Under the pieces are notes generated by a model, which was given only the letters and a program-made list of their open reading frames with translations, ran no database searches and was not told the origin of the DNA. Shown piece after piece: positions 22,941 through 34,235 of a DNA stretch of 64,000 nt. Positions within the stretch are counted from its first letter, which is position 1. Every line of letters begins with the position of its first letter. Origin of the DNA: Adiantum capillus-veneris (Eukaryota; Streptophyta; Polypodiopsida; Polypodiales; Pteridaceae); assembly GCA_014529385.2 (NCBI GenBank), contig CM043968.1:128687018-128751017 (forward strand). Reading direction: 5' to 3'. The translations under genes and the position numbers were made by a program.

Positions 22941-23329
22941 TTACCTCTCTCTTGAAATCATAGTCGTCCTCGGCTATGAGGTAGAAGAGATAAAGCCTTA
23001 GTCATTAGTCAATCTTTCTTAGTGGACAGAGGATCCCTTTTTACCCTACAACATCTTTCCAAGATAAATGAGTAATCCATTTGGTGCTTGGCTAGTTGCT
23101 GCAAGCATGTCTGCTAGTCCATTTCATTCTCCCAAGTAGAGTGACAAATTCTACTTAGTGTTTGAGAGACGTCGTCATCACAAACATGATTCTAAGCATG
23201 CACACTATTTAAATTTGTGCACAATAAAAAGAGAATTAGTCTTATAAGAAAAAAACATTGGTCATTTGAAAGAAATTTGTACATTTGCTTACTCTAATGT
23301 AGCATTGTAAGCATTGACAAGGTTCATAC

Positions 23330-23965
23330 TATCCTTAAACTATATTCCTTGCATTCATCTAGCATCTTCAAAAGGATAATTTTTGAACTTAATAAGATAC
23401 CGTCGGATAATCTTACCATGTTGTAGTACCTTGTCTTCATGCTGAAGGATAGCTTCGGGTTGTAGCACCTCTTCTTTGTCTTTGATTTTGAGAGGGTATT
23501 CAATAATTGGTTCATGTGGTGGCTCTCCTTTGTAGGGCTTAAGTAGGCTCACATGAAAAGCATTGTGTATGAGCCAATGGTTGGGCAACTTGAGTTGATT
23601 AGCCATCTCATTGATTGGCTTCAAGATTTGAAAAAGACCATAGTATCTTTTTGCTAATTTAGCATAATACTTTTGATGGCCCATAGGATTTTTGCCCATC
23701 GTTTGCTTCAATCGAGCCTTGGGAAACTTAAGTAAGATACAATCATTTTCTTTGAACGTTAAGGCCCTTCTGTGCTTGCCAGCAACAGCTTTTTTCCTTT
23801 GTTGAGAGATGGATATAGTCTCCTTAATCTTTTGAAAAGATTCTTGTAGGTCACGGCTATACTCATCGACAACGAGGATCTTCCCATGTACCTTATGTAG
23901 CAAGGGACTTTTAGGTCTTCCCCTCAATGATTTCAAAAGGTGCTATTCCCGTAGAAGTATGGACA
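23330..23965 (-). pseudogene. element A integrase C-terminus with chromodomain-like tail
   Basis: Open frame starting around 'LRGRPKSPLLHKVHGK'. It reads 'ISISQQRKKAVAGKHRR', 'CILLKFPKARLKQTMGKNP', 'LAKRYYGLFQILKPINEMA', 'LPNHWLIHNAFHVSLLKPYK' (the GPY/F-like module typical of gypsy integrases) and 'IIRRYLIKFKNYPFEDARW', which resembles the end of a chromodomain (R.YLVKWKGYP..EATW). Chromodomains of this kind direct integration to chromatin marks. The catalytic core that should precede it is missing. Confidence 0.85.
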
Positions 23966-23994
23966 TTATTATTGTACGCATACTCTACATGGTG

Positions 23995-24262
23995 AATTTG
24001 GGATAGGCAATGGCTGGAGTAATCTAGGTTCCTTCCCTCTATCATACTTTGTCTTTTGGCATACTACACATTTTGAAATTTACTCTTGTATGTCCACTTT
24101 CATGGTAGGCCAATAGAAGTACGTTTCTACTCCTCGGAGAGTAGGTTGAATGCTTCTATGTCCCACATAGGGAGGAACATGGGATTCATACATGAATTTC
24201 TCATGAAGGGAGTAAGTAACCATCCTGCAAGGTGAATAGTTCCTCTTTCTTTCCCAAAACAA
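23995..24262 (-). pseudogene. element A integrase zinc finger
   Basis: The H2C2 finger reads 'HVPPYVGHRSIQPTL' (His positions), 'YFYWPTMKVDIQEYVSKC' and 'CVVCQKTKYDRGK' (Cys pair), ending 'PLPIP'. Directly after this the sequence jumps to 'HHVEYAYNNNVHTSTGIAPF', which normally lies after the DDE core. So roughly the whole integrase catalytic domain was lost at a junction near 24,000. Confidence 0.83.
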
Positions 24263-25000
24263 GGGCCGACATTATGTCTTTAAAGTCAGGGTCAGTAGCA
24301 TACTCATCTATCATAGAAGATGGATCATTGTGAGTTACTATAGACATCGCATTAACTTTTGGTCGTCGTGAAAGTGCATTAGCCACTTGATTGTGCTTAC
24401 CAGCAACGTGAGCAATATGAATAAATTGCAAAAGAAAATTGGCCCACCTCATTTGTTTGTCAGAAAGTTTGGTTTACGTCATGAAGTACTTGAGACTTTG
24501 GTGGTCGGTTCGTAAATCAATGGAGTCCCCAATAAATAGTGCTTCCATGTGTCTAGGGCATGTAGAAGAGCTGAAAGACTTTTCTCATAAAGTACTTGAG
24601 ACTTTGGTGGTCGGTTCGTAAATCAATGGAGTCCCCAATAAATAGTGCTTCCATGTGTCTAGGGCATGTAGAAGAGCTGAAAGACTTTTCTCATAAATGC
24701 CTAAGACTGGTTCATCCGTATTGAGCCTTTGGCTCTCATATGCTATGGCATGCCCTTCTTGAAGCAAGACTGCTCCACGGCAATCACCACAAGCATCACA
24801 TTGGACCTCAAATGGCTTTGAGAGATCCGGAAGCATGAGGAATGGTTGGGAGGTAAGCTTCTCTTTGAGCTTGTCAAAAGCATTTTGCTCCTTAGCAGTC
24901 CATGAATACTTAACGTTCTTCTTTGTTAAGTCATGTAATGGTCTTGCTATTTGAGAAATTTTTTCTATGGAGCGTTTATAGTATGCACACATACCAATAA
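24201..25000 (-). pseudogene. element A RNase H
   Basis: Reads 'PFEVQCDACGDCRGAVLLQE' (catalytic Asp), 'HAIAYESQRLN', 'YEKSLSALLHALDTWKHYLL' (Glu region) and at the end 'FIHIAHVAGKHNQVANALSR'. The middle is duplicated (24485-24696), which shifts the frame. An active enzyme would degrade the RNA strand of the RNA-DNA hybrid; this copy cannot. Confidence 0.88.
24485..24696 (+). repeat. perfect 106-bp tandem duplication in RNase H
   Basis: Units 24485-24590 and 24591-24696 are identical base for base, both beginning 'agtacttgagactttggtgg'. 106 is not a multiple of three, so the duplication shifts the frame. Perfect identity inside an otherwise decayed element suggests it is recent, or an assembly or sequencing artefact. 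Confidence 0.95.
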
Positions 25001-25735
25001 AGCTTCTTAGCTGCTGTAGATTCCTTGGATTAGGCCATGCTTTTATTACCTCTAACTTTGATGGATCCATAAAAATACCATCTTGAGAGATAATATGACC
25101 TAAGTATTGAATCTCTTGAAGGAAAAATTCGCTTTTCTTTTGATTGAGAAAAAGTTTGTTGTCCCTTAACGCTTGAAAAATCACTTGGAGATGTTTCTTG
25201 TGTTCCTCCAATGACTTGGAGTAGATAATGATATCATTAGAATACTCCATTGAATTTGCGGTAGGGTCTAAATATTTTCTCCATTAATCGATTGAACGCG
25301 GCTGGTGCATTAGTCAAGCCAAAAGGCATGACTAGATATTCATAAAGACCAAGCGTTGTACAAAACGTGGTCTTTTATATATCTTCATCCACTATCCTTG
25401 TTTGATGATAGCCACTTGTAAGGTCAATCCTTATGAAGTAGGTAGAGCCTTGTAGCTTATCAAACATATCTTCTACTTGAGGCACGAGAAATTTGTTTTT
25501 GATAGTGATATGGTTTAGTGTTCGATAGTCCACACACATACAATATGTACCATCTTTCTTTTGCACTAAAAGGACTGGAGAACAAAAGGGAGAGGAGCTA
25601 GGACTCACCATCCCTTTGTCTACTAATTCTTGTACTTGCCTCATGATGTCCTCTTGTTGAGCTTGGGAAACTTGATAAGGAGGCTTGTTAGGCGGTGAGC
25701 TTCCTAGAAGGAGCTCAATTCGATGGTCATCATCC
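24900..25735 (-). pseudogene. element A reverse transcriptase
   Basis: The N-terminal part (25375-25644) reads 'MRQVQELVDKGMVSPSSSPF', 'CSPVLLVQKKDGTYCMCVDY', 'RTLNHITIKNKFLVP' and 'STYFIRIDLTSGYHQTRI'. After a stop comes '[20 protein letters not shown]'. The catalytic box at ~25,236-25,250 reads 'SNDIIIYSK' instead of the family's xDDI.IYS: the first Asp is Asn and the frame shifts just before it. The thumb then reads 'FLQEIQYLGHIISQDGIF' and 'RNLQQLRSFIGMCAYY'. Confidence 0.9.
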
Positions 25736-25737
25736 CC

Positions 25738-26330
25738 TCATTTTGGAGGTAAGTCCATAGGGATATCATCAATGAACACATCTTGGAATCCTTTTAGAAA
25801 ATTAGACAAGTCTAACTCTTCTTGATTCCTACCATTTACATTTAATGAAACATTAGGACCTTTTAGGGACTCTTTGAAAAAAATCATGTACGCAAAAACG
25901 GAGCTCTTCATTGATTTATCAAAAGCAGGAGAATTTACAAGTGGTATAGTATGAACAGACTCACTAGCATCTATATACATGCTCTTTTCCCTGTAGATGA
26001 AGTAGATTCTCCTTTCAGGGAACTTTATGTTGGCAGCGATGCAGTTGAACCATGGTGCCCCTAGGATAGCATCCTCACGTTGGAGAGGAGAGATGAAAAA
26101 GTCTTCTTTGTCGACATAGCTTTGGACATGAAGCCTCAACTTCCCAATCAAGGGAGTAATGGAGGCTTGTTGTCCCTTGAAAGCTGTGTCGGCCAATACA
26201 GTATCTCCCATCATGTCCAACTTGGTGGCCAACTCCGTTGATATGAAGTTGTGAGTAGAGCTAGGGACAAACAAGATGAAGGCATCATGCTCCCTTACCT
26301 TTCCCCAAGCATACGAGAGAGGTGATCCTT
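25738..26330 (-). pseudogene. element A aspartic protease and linker
   Basis: C-terminal two thirds of the open frame 25738-26670. The protease reads 'FVPSSTHNFISTELATKLDM', where the position of the active-site D-[ST]-G triad reads P-S-S; a protease of this element family normally has 'DPGATHNFIS', so the catalytic Asp is lost. 'REDAILGAPWF' is the end of the fold. A linker leads to RT. The frame itself is open for 310 codons, so decay here is mainly by substitution. Confidence 0.82.
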
Positions 26331-27746
26331 TGTAATGAGCATCCTCTTTTGGAGCTTCGATGGTGGAAGCTTTAGGAGTCTCATTGTGAGCATTTCTCTT
26401 GGGGCAAGAATGATAGCCATGTCCTTGCTCCCCACACTTAAAACACTTATGGTCCTTGCAAAAAGCTTCAAGCTCTTCAGGAGAGAGTTTGTTTTTACCT
26501 TTGTAAACTCCCTTCTCCTTGGACCGATTGTTGTTGTTGTTGTTGTTGGAATTTCCTTGGGAAGAATTTTGGGCAGTGGTTTTCCCCTTTGCATCACTCT
26601 TATCTTTGTCTTTCATGGGCTTGATTTTCCGTCTAGCCCCTTGTGTGTTGGAAATTGATGCGTGAAGCAACCATGGTGTGGTGGATTACTTCAGTGATAG
26701 AACTAGGCCGTTGAAAGTTGACGTACTCGACCATCTCTTCAGGTAATCCCGCACAAAATTGTTTCTTTTTCTCGACGATGTCTATCTTTTGAAAGACAAT
26801 AGCCTTGAGATGTAAATCCCAAAACTTGTCTTCATATTTGTGGATAGACTCATGAGAGAGAAGCTTCAAACTGCACCATTCGGTAAGCACTTTGTCCTTT
26901 GCATCTCTTGCAAGGAATTGCTTCGTGATGGAAACTTGTAGAGTTTTGCATGTGTTTGGGGCTTCGCCGTTGCCATGAAGGCTAGGCCATCATTGACGAG
27001 CCGATTTTTGGAAGTGCATAGCTACATGGCATAGCTTGGAGGACTCTGTGAAGCCCTCGTCTCTCCAAAGGCTGCATCAAATCGCTGGATGAAGGCCAGT
27101 ACTTTGTCGGTAGCACCAAAGGTGCCATCATAGGTGAGAAAAGAGATACTCTTTCCACCCTCTTTGAACTTCTTGAGTTTTTGTGACCTTTGCCATGCAG
27201 GGTAAGATTTGGGATGGCCTTCCCTCTTGTATTCTCTAGGAGAATAGCCATACCTTTCAACGAAAGAGGAGGAAGGTGAAGAAGAAGGAGAAGAGGGTGA
27301 CCTCTTTCTTGCCCTTTTCTTCCTTTGTTTCCTCTCTTCCCTTTCGGAGTGACGAGGAGAAGGTCTGTGGGTTGATCTTTTCCTCTTGGGAGGAGTTGGC
27401 GACCGTCTAGACTGCCATCTTCGTGGAGCCACATCTTCAGAGGAACTTAGGGATTCATTACTTTCTTGTTCTTTTGATTCCTCCTCTCGTATGTGAGAGA
27501 GTCTTCTTTTGGGGGTCTCTTCAAGCGGCCTCCTAATATCTCTCTCCTCTTGGAGAGGAAGTGAAATCCCATAAGCGCGAAGTTGTTAACTTCGGCTTGC
27601 AAAGCAAGGTTTCCCATAACTTGCTGCAACCTAGTAACAAGATAATTGACAAACATGGGAGCATCATCATTAGCACCTTTATGTGCAAAATCAAAGTTAT
27701 CAATGTTCATTCTACTCTCTTGGTTATTCTCAGCCATGCTAATTAA
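26331..27746 (-). pseudogene. element A gag with CCHC zinc knuckle
   Basis: Gag probably starts at 'MAENNQESRMNIDNFDF' (~27,735). It continues through an Arg/Ser-rich segment ('RSPTPPKRKRSTHRPS'), a capsid region ('FDAAFGETRASQSPPSYAM', then 'WCSLKLLSHESIHKYEDKFW' and 'FCAGLPEEMVEYV' in other frames), an Asn run near 26,525-26,545 and the zinc knuckle 'CFKCGEQGHGYHSC' near 26,440. At least three frame changes break it. Confidence 0.87.
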
Positions 27747-28137
27747 ACTTATGTGTTTACTTAGTGTATTCTTTAGCAATTCAAAACCTTAGTTGCTACT
27801 CCTCTTAGCCTTTGAAAATCAGCACTTAAGTATCTACACCCATGGCTCAAATTGGTTAATTATCGAGAGTAGTGGAGTGGGTATAATATTGCAAAGTTGC
27901 CAAGGGATAGCTCCTTTTGGACTTCTTATGGCTCAATAATAATAAAGCCGTAGGCAAGTCTAAAAAGACCCCATTATTAAAACCAAAGCTCTGGAGGTGT
28001 GCACCATATCCCACATAGTGGGCTCAACAAAACCGATAATAGATCCCACTCCCACTCACCCTAATATAATTAACAAAATCAACCATTATTAGGCTACGTA
28101 AGGACCTCTCTTCTTAAGCAAGAAAAGAGAACCAAAT

Positions 28138-28149
28138 GCTCTGACACCA
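28138..28149 (-). promoter_or_regulatory. primer-binding site of element A (tRNA-iMet type)
   Basis: On the minus strand TTGGTGTCAGAGC follows the LTR end CCATTACA. It differs by one base from the plant initiator-tRNA-Met complement TGGTATCAGAGC. Confidence 0.8.
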
Positions 28150-28150
28150 A

Positions 28151-29690
28151 TGTAATGGAAATGGCCGATGAACTATGAGAGTAGCGGAATTAGGAAAATT
28201 AGAGAAAGCAATTTTGTGAGATTACTTTGAGAGCATAGAGGGTGAACTTAACTGATTGTAGCAACATAAACATAGTACTTAGTTATCTTGGCATGAACAA
28301 TACAAGAGAGAGAGTTTAGAGAACATGACAACAATTGAGGACCGAATTTATGTGGAGCTGGCAATTTGTATTATAGATTCTCCCATCAAGAGAGGCTTGG
28401 TACAATACAATCTTTGTGTTCCTTGCAACCTAGGTGATGCAATGAAGATGGAAAGCTTCATGCATCACGAGCATAACATAAACTTTGCAAAAAACATTAA
28501 CTATCCCAAGCCTCATTTCCAAGGCCTCAAACACCTTTGAAGGTGGAGAGAGCTAGCGGGGAATGAGGGTAGAGAAGAGGAAGAAGAAACATTCCATAGG
28601 AGAAAGAAATAGTTCCTCACTTATCATCACTCTTCTTGCTAGTATACATAATAGCATAGTAATGAAGATGGAGAAGATGGCAAGCTTAAGCATTGAAGCC
28701 TGGCACTTGGTTGGATTTGCATTCCATATCCGAGAGTGTTGGTGTAGGCTCTAAACTTCTCTACTAGCTTGGAGAAGGAGATGGAGCTCTTGCACTTTAC
28801 ACTTCCCCACAATGAGTGTGTGTGTGGGAGAGTATACACCCCAAGCAACCCCTCTTCTTGCTTTGGTCGACCCCCCCCCCCCCCCCCCGCTTGTAGCTCA
28901 TGCTTGAAGCTCATTGGACTCTTCCAGGCCTAGCCAATCACATGCAAGAGGCATATCAAGCAAAAAGGGTAGCCTTGGGACAAGTGTCCCCCTTTCCCCT
29001 TTGAGAGAGAGGACTTGATAAATGCAAAAACAATTAATTAAATTAACTAATTTATCATTGGACCCCTTGGGAGGCCAACCAATAGGCTTTAGGCACAACA
29101 TGAGGGCAACATGGATAGGGGCTTGACATGTGTCCTTGCTGCCGCTTGAGGCTTGGGCTTTCCTTGTGTATGTGTGTGTGTTTTCTCTCATCCCCCTAGC
29201 TTTAGGGCTTGCCCCCTCTTGAGTAGGGATTGGATTTGACTTTTTGAACACCTTACCCTCAACCACCTTTCAGCAAGCATGACAAAGCACCTCAATCATC
29301 TTAGTCAGCAAGCACGACAAGCACCTCAAGAACCTTAGTAGGCAAGCATGACAAACACCTCAGGCACCTTAGTCAACAAGCACGACAAGCACCTAAAGCT
29401 TGGGCCGGGTTCCCACCTCAAGCTTTACCTAAGGTCAAATGACTTTTAACACTAACCTTTGGAGGTCTTCAATGAAGCTAACCCTAAGGCCCTTTAAGCT
29501 CCATTGGCTAGCCTTGCTCTTTGACAAATCATCTCTCATTTGGGCCCCTTTAACATTGGCCCCATGTGGAGATAGATCTGCAAGCACATGTCTATATTCT
29601 AACCCTTATTCCCGTTTATTCTCCCACATTAAATGATCAGTTTAATATGAGAAAATCATTTGGGTTGGTTAGATATTATAATTTATGACA
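28151..29690 (-). mobile_element. 5' LTR of gypsy element A
   Basis: About 1540 bp, from TGTAATGG on the plus strand to TTTATGACA; on the minus strand it begins TGTCATAAA and ends TTACA beside the PBS. It holds an 18-base run of C (28871-28888), a GT run near 29,170 and a ~36-bp minisatellite (about 29,265-29,400) also present in the truncated 3' LTR. The outer side abuts PPR-like sequence. Confidence 0.87.
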
Positions 29691-30130
29691 ACATGTATAT
29701 GGTAACATTGAAAAGAGATGTAGTGCTTGGCACTGTCTTGGTCGATATGTATGTGAAGCGAGGACCTCTCTCCAGATGCAATCACCTATGCTGCTTCCTA
29801 TCTCGCACTGATTGCGGGATGTGCGGAACAAGAGCAGCTCCAGAGGGTGTTGGAAAAAAGATGTCGTGCTTGGCACTGTCTTGGTTGAGATGCATGCCAA
29901 ATGTGGTGTGCTTGAGAAAGCACAAAATATGCTCGAGAAGCTTCCTGTCCAAAAAGTTGTCTCTTGGAATGCTCTGATTGCGGGATGTGTGCAAGAAGAG
30001 TAGCGCCATAAAGCTTTGGGCTATTTTCAACGCATGCAAAGCATTGAAATGCAATAGGAACAAGACCAAAAAGCTCTAGGCCGTTTTCAACTTGCTATGA
30101 GAGTGTGGACTCTTAGAATGCACTGATTGC
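29691..30130 (+). pseudogene. PPR protein fragment
   Basis: Reads 'KRDVVLGTVLVDMYVKRG' and, repeated about 165 bp later, 'KKDVVLGTVLVEMHAKCGVL', 'EKAQNMLEKLPVQKVVSWNA', 'LIAGCVQEE' then a stop and 'HKALGYFQRMQS'. This is the PLS-type pentatricopeptide wording (VDMYAKCG...LPVRDVVSWNALIAG). PPR proteins bind organellar RNA. Stops and frame changes make it a fragment. It sits against the outer edge of element A's LTR. Confidence 0.85.
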
Positions 30131-30394
30131 AGGATTTTCCATAGGAGAAATCTCTAGTCTGTTTCCAGTACGCGTGCCTCTTGAAGACACGTGGCTCTAC
30201 GCAAGATGCTAATATAGACACAAAATTCAAGTTGATATTGTTAGTCAGGGGCTATTGATGAACTAGTCTTGCTTGGTGGGACTTGCTGTATGTGTGCTCA
30301 ATTTTGATTTATTCCCAATTGAAGGGAATAAGCGAAGATGCGCCGACGAGAGGGAGAAGGAGGCGAAAACTATAAAATGTAACAGGACATATGC

Positions 30395-31015
30395 AAATTG
30401 ACATTTAGCATCTAGCACTAAAGGAAACAAGATTGCGTCTAACTCGGCAACGGATTGAGAGGGAAATACATTTTAAAAATGTTATTATCTTTTTGGTTAG
30501 AGATAAATAAGTGGCATTAATTAATAGAGATTATAGGGTGATTTTTAAGAGAGTCAGTTGATTTTTAAAGAGAAGCACGCACATTTTAAAATTGTTATTG
30601 TGTTCATGGGAGGATACAAAGTAAAGTGCATCAATGAATTGCAACAAGAAATGAGGTGCTTTACTGACTTGCAATGTTGTACTTGTGATTTTTGTGGATT
30701 GTCGAATCTATAGGCCGATATTTGAGTCAAGCTACAAAAAAGCGATGTGAATAGTTAAACATATTGTCTTATAATGAAATCTCACATACTGAAAGTGCAA
30801 AATATATAGTGCACGTCATGCAGAGGTGCCATACAAAAGTATGGTGGAGAGCTGGCACTGTGGTCCCTCCAAAAAATTATAAGAAACAAAAGCCGTGCCC
30901 TACCCCGTAGCGTTTATGTGTTGTGCCAAGCAAACGCATGCGCATTGGAAATTGGATGCAAATAACGGACCTTGTAGTGTTGTTGAGATGGAGACGCACT
31001 TGCAATCACAACGTC
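30395..31015 (+). repeat. dispersed repeat, copy 1 (partner 37245-37865)
   Basis: Shares long stretches with 37245-37865 in the same orientation, for example 'atttgagtcaagct', 'ctgaaagtgcaaa.tatatagtgca' and 'tagcgtttatgtgttg'. Roughly 80 percent similar by eye. No coding content recognised. Confidence 0.8.
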
Positions 31016-31148
31016 CAGTGCTGTGAATATATGTCCTCCTTGCCATACACAGAACACACATTAAGACAAATACAGAAGATGTAGGATATTGATTAAGCTT
31101 AAAGAGAAGCAGATATAACTTTATGTTCTATGTCCTTTGATCAATATT

Positions 31149-31152
31149 AGCT

Positions 31153-31226
<74 letters not shown>
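31149..31226 (+). repeat. (CT)n-(CA)n compound microsatellite
   Basis: About 11 CT units followed by about 27 CA units. The minus-strand open frame over it is an artefact. Confidence 0.95.
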
Positions 31227-31227
<1 letters not shown>

Positions 31228-33150
31228 AGGGACACTAAAAAGCACTCAATGTGAATGCTTACTTTTTCCTCATCTAGAGCCTTGCTTTTAGGACGATGCA
31301 CAACATGAATGTCGGCGGTGAGCGTAGGGGGTTGCTCCATATTTGTCGTAACAATGCTAGACAATATTCATCATCATCATCAATGCAACATAATAGAATA
31401 TACGCATATTGATATCAAGCATCTAGCACTTAAGTAAACAAATGCAAAGTGCATTGGCAAACTTTTAAATAGATACAATGATCAAGACTGAGCATTTACA
31501 AACTCGAAAAATATAAAAAGCATCAACAAATTAGAAAATTTATATTGTACTACCAACTTGATAATCGTGTATGGGTAGTACGTACAATGTCATCCATGCA
31601 GGAGGTCAGAAAAGGAGACAGTTGTGGGATAAGGAGATCAAGTCACCGGTTTGATTTTACGTTAGATAATATAAAAGCATGCCCTATTATTTGAAGTTGT
31701 CTGATTAAGGTCAAGGGCAATGTCTTTGGTCATACAAACCGGCTGCTTGTGGACTCAAGTAATCACAAGAGCAGATTAGGCTTACCAAGTAAAAAACAAG
31801 TAAGCGGTTGAGCTAGTCACACTCTCTTTCATATCGCATGGCATGCTGGTATATATTTAGATCCTACCTGCTGTTGTGGACTAAACTCCTACAATAGCTT
31901 TGTATCGTGTTGATTTTTGCCTTCACTTATACTATCATGTCTACCATCACCCATACATATGTTTTGTTCCTCTTCTTTCAGCTTAGCTTCATGTCCAACC
32001 TCATTTTGCAGATCTTTGATTCTCCCTAAAAAAGCCCAAGGAAAAGTGAGTTTGAATGATTAATTTGTTACTTGTCAGCCTCATGCTCAAGCTTGTTTTG
32101 CATACCTTTGGCTCTCCTTCTGCCATAAGGGACATAGAGTGCACAAAAAGATGAATTTGACCGTGTTTCTCATTTGGAGTCTTCATCAAGTCGTGATAGA
32201 CTACCGACAAAACCAACACCCAAGAAAATTCCAGGCGCGAAGAATGCCTATAGGACATGATCTGCTTATTCGACACTGGTGCTTTTCCAGTTGGCTATTG
32301 CTGGTTCTCTCCTCCCTTCCTCGTCACCAGCGCCTTCAGCACCCTCACTCTTGCATCAACCGTGGCGATGGCTCCTCCATATTGCTCGTCTTTCTTCCTC
32401 CGCACCATCACCAAATCTTCCAGTCGTCAGAAGCTCGTGAAAACGCTAAAATCAGCTGCGTAATCCACCCCTTTCTTTGTGCTTGCAACGGGGTAGTGCC
32501 TTCTTTCATGATGGCATCGAACATCGATGGTAGGCTATAGACAAGCGACCTAGAGTGTGGATCAAGATTAGATATTTCGTGCGATCAAGCCATGGTAGAT
32601 GTCTGTTCTAGTGCTACTAAAACAGAAAATATCAGATATTTCGTGCGATCAAGCCATGGCAGAGGTCTGTTCTAGTGCTACTAAAACAGAAGATATTAGA
32701 TTTCAATCGATGATCAATTGGCATAATCTGGACTCGAGTCACCACACCTGTTGCTTCTGCGAACCTGCAAAGTGGAATAGCCTGCGAGCTACCTGTGGTG
32801 CCTGCGAGAACGGCTGCTGATTGTTGAGAACCTGCGAGTTGCCTGCTGATTGTCGAGAAACTGCGAACTAGAACAGCCTACTAATTGTCAAGAACATGCG
32901 AACTGCACAAACTGCTCTGTCTGTGAACTGCTTGACTGCTAATTGTCGAGAACCTGCAAACTGCACGAACTGCTAACAACTGCAACGCACGAACTGCTCT
33001 GTGCGAACTGCAACTGCACAAACTGGTAAACTGCTCTGTCTGCGAACGTTGTAATGTACGTGCGAAGGTGCTGTGGCGTTTTTATGTATTTACTTGTTTT
33101 TTTAAAGCTTTTTGCTAGCGTAAAAGCTTCCAGTGAGAAGCTGACACGTG
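31227..33150. other. intergenic; small tandem duplications, no gene
   Basis: 32571-32698 is a 64-bp tandem duplication (unit starting 'gatatttcgtgcgatcaagc'). About 32,755-33,050 consists of degenerate short units built on 'gaactgc' and 'gattgtcgagaacctgc'. Open frames at 32001-32540 on both strands have no recognisable domain. Confidence 0.65.
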
Positions 33151-33157
33151 GTGTCTT

Positions 33158-33425
33158 GTGCGATCAGATAGGGGGGAAAGGGCCTTTGGCTCACCAAGTA
33201 AAAAAGATGTCGTGATTGGCAATGCCTTGGTCGATATGTACGCTAGACGTGGTGCGCTTGAGAAAGCACAAAAAGTGCCTGAGGAGCTTCTTGCTTGGAA
33301 TGTCGCCTCTTTGAATGCACCGATTGCGGGATGTGCGCAACAAGAGTAGGGCCAAAAAGCTCTAGGCTATTTTCAACGGATGCAAAGCATTGGAATGCAC
33401 TGGTGACGAGATCATTGATGTAAGG
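33158..33425 (+). pseudogene. PPR protein fragment
   Basis: Reads 'KKDVVIGNALVDMYARRGAL', 'EKAQKVPEELLAWNVAS' and 'APIAGCAQQE' then a stop, 'QKALGYFQRMQS'. It covers roughly one and a half PPR repeats of the same family as 29.7 kb and 42-44 kb. It runs straight into the inverted-repeat arm shared with 40.8-41.3 kb. Confidence 0.85.
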
Positions 33426-33853
33426 AAGTGCATCGGCGATAGACATTCAATCGCGTGGTGAGTAAGCATTATCTATCATTTTTCGATTTTTTACACTGAG
33501 AATGCAGTTAATGAACGCACTGAAAATTGCACGTTGTCGTGGGAATGGCATGTCTCCTCGCACTATAAAAATTGGAGAGGAATGTGCAAACTCTCCCATG
33601 CAAGGAGACTTGCATGTTTTCTTTTTTTTTGAAACATAAAAATGGAACAACAAACAATCAATGACATTGACATTTTGTATGATGACAAACATTGATCTTG
33701 ACAAAACTTTAACCCTCGTGGTTTTTGCAAGGTACCCCTCTGAAGCACTACGATCGTTATCCCATTTTTGCGAGGTACATCTTTGAACCACGACGATCGA
33801 TATTCCAAACACACTCTCAGGTAAAAAAATCTAACATGCTTTGATGAGAAAGT

Positions 33854-33890
<37 letters not shown>

Positions 33891-33930
33891 ATGTGTGTCT
33901 CATTTTCTCTCTCTCGGGTAAAAAAATCTA
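33410..33930 (+). repeat. inverted-repeat arm 1 (partner 40800-41337)
   Basis: Reverse-complementary to 40800-41337 over ~520 bp with scattered differences: 'gatgtaaggaagtgcatcg' near 33,417 matches 'cgatgcacttccttacatc' near 41,313, and both arms end in a (GA/CT)n tract. On both sides the arm follows a PPR fragment in the same relative order, so it probably represents shared 3' flanking sequence of PPR paralogues. Confidence 0.85.
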
Positions 33931-33975
33931 ACACCCTTCGATGAAAACTCTCTCTCTCTCTTTCTCTCTCTCTCC
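33857..33975 (+). repeat. (CT)n microsatellites
   Basis: Two pyrimidine tracts, about 33,857-33,886 and 33,947-33,973, separated by a repeated phrase 'ggtaaaaaaatctaaca'. They lie 260-380 bp upstream of the O-fucosyltransferase start codon and might contribute a pyrimidine-rich promoter patch, which is inference. Confidence 0.85.
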
Positions 33976-34235
33976 TTCATTCTGATGTTTCTCCTCTCAA
34001 TTAATGAATATCTTAGACATAATTAATAACATCAAATAATCGATTTTTTTTTTTTTCCATTTGAGAAGTGTTGAAGTGGCATATTTAGTTTCTGGTCAAT
34101 CTTAATTCGATGCGAACGCAGCTAAGGAAGCACTCTAGTTTTCTTCGGTTAAAACATCTAGCCTATTGAACTTTGGGCTCTTACCGGCCGCTGCTTCTGT
34201 GGTCGATCGGAGCCAGCGAAAACTCAAGGCTCGAC

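Larger units (their letters stand above)
22941..28150 (-). mobile_element. gypsy chromovirus element A, internal region
   Basis: Order on the minus strand: PBS, gag, zinc knuckle, protease, RT, RNase H, integrase zinc finger, integrase C-terminus with chromodomain-like end, polypurine tract. This is the Ty3/gypsy order, and the chromodomain-type tail points to chromoviruses. It is broken by frame shifts, a 106-bp duplication and deletion of the integrase core. It shares family with element B at 49-61 kb. Confidence 0.93.

Noticed and set aside
34173-34235. Longer N-terminus for the O-fucosyltransferase
   Set aside because: The longer frame opens with TTG, not ATG; ATG 34236 places the membrane anchor near the N-terminus as expected.
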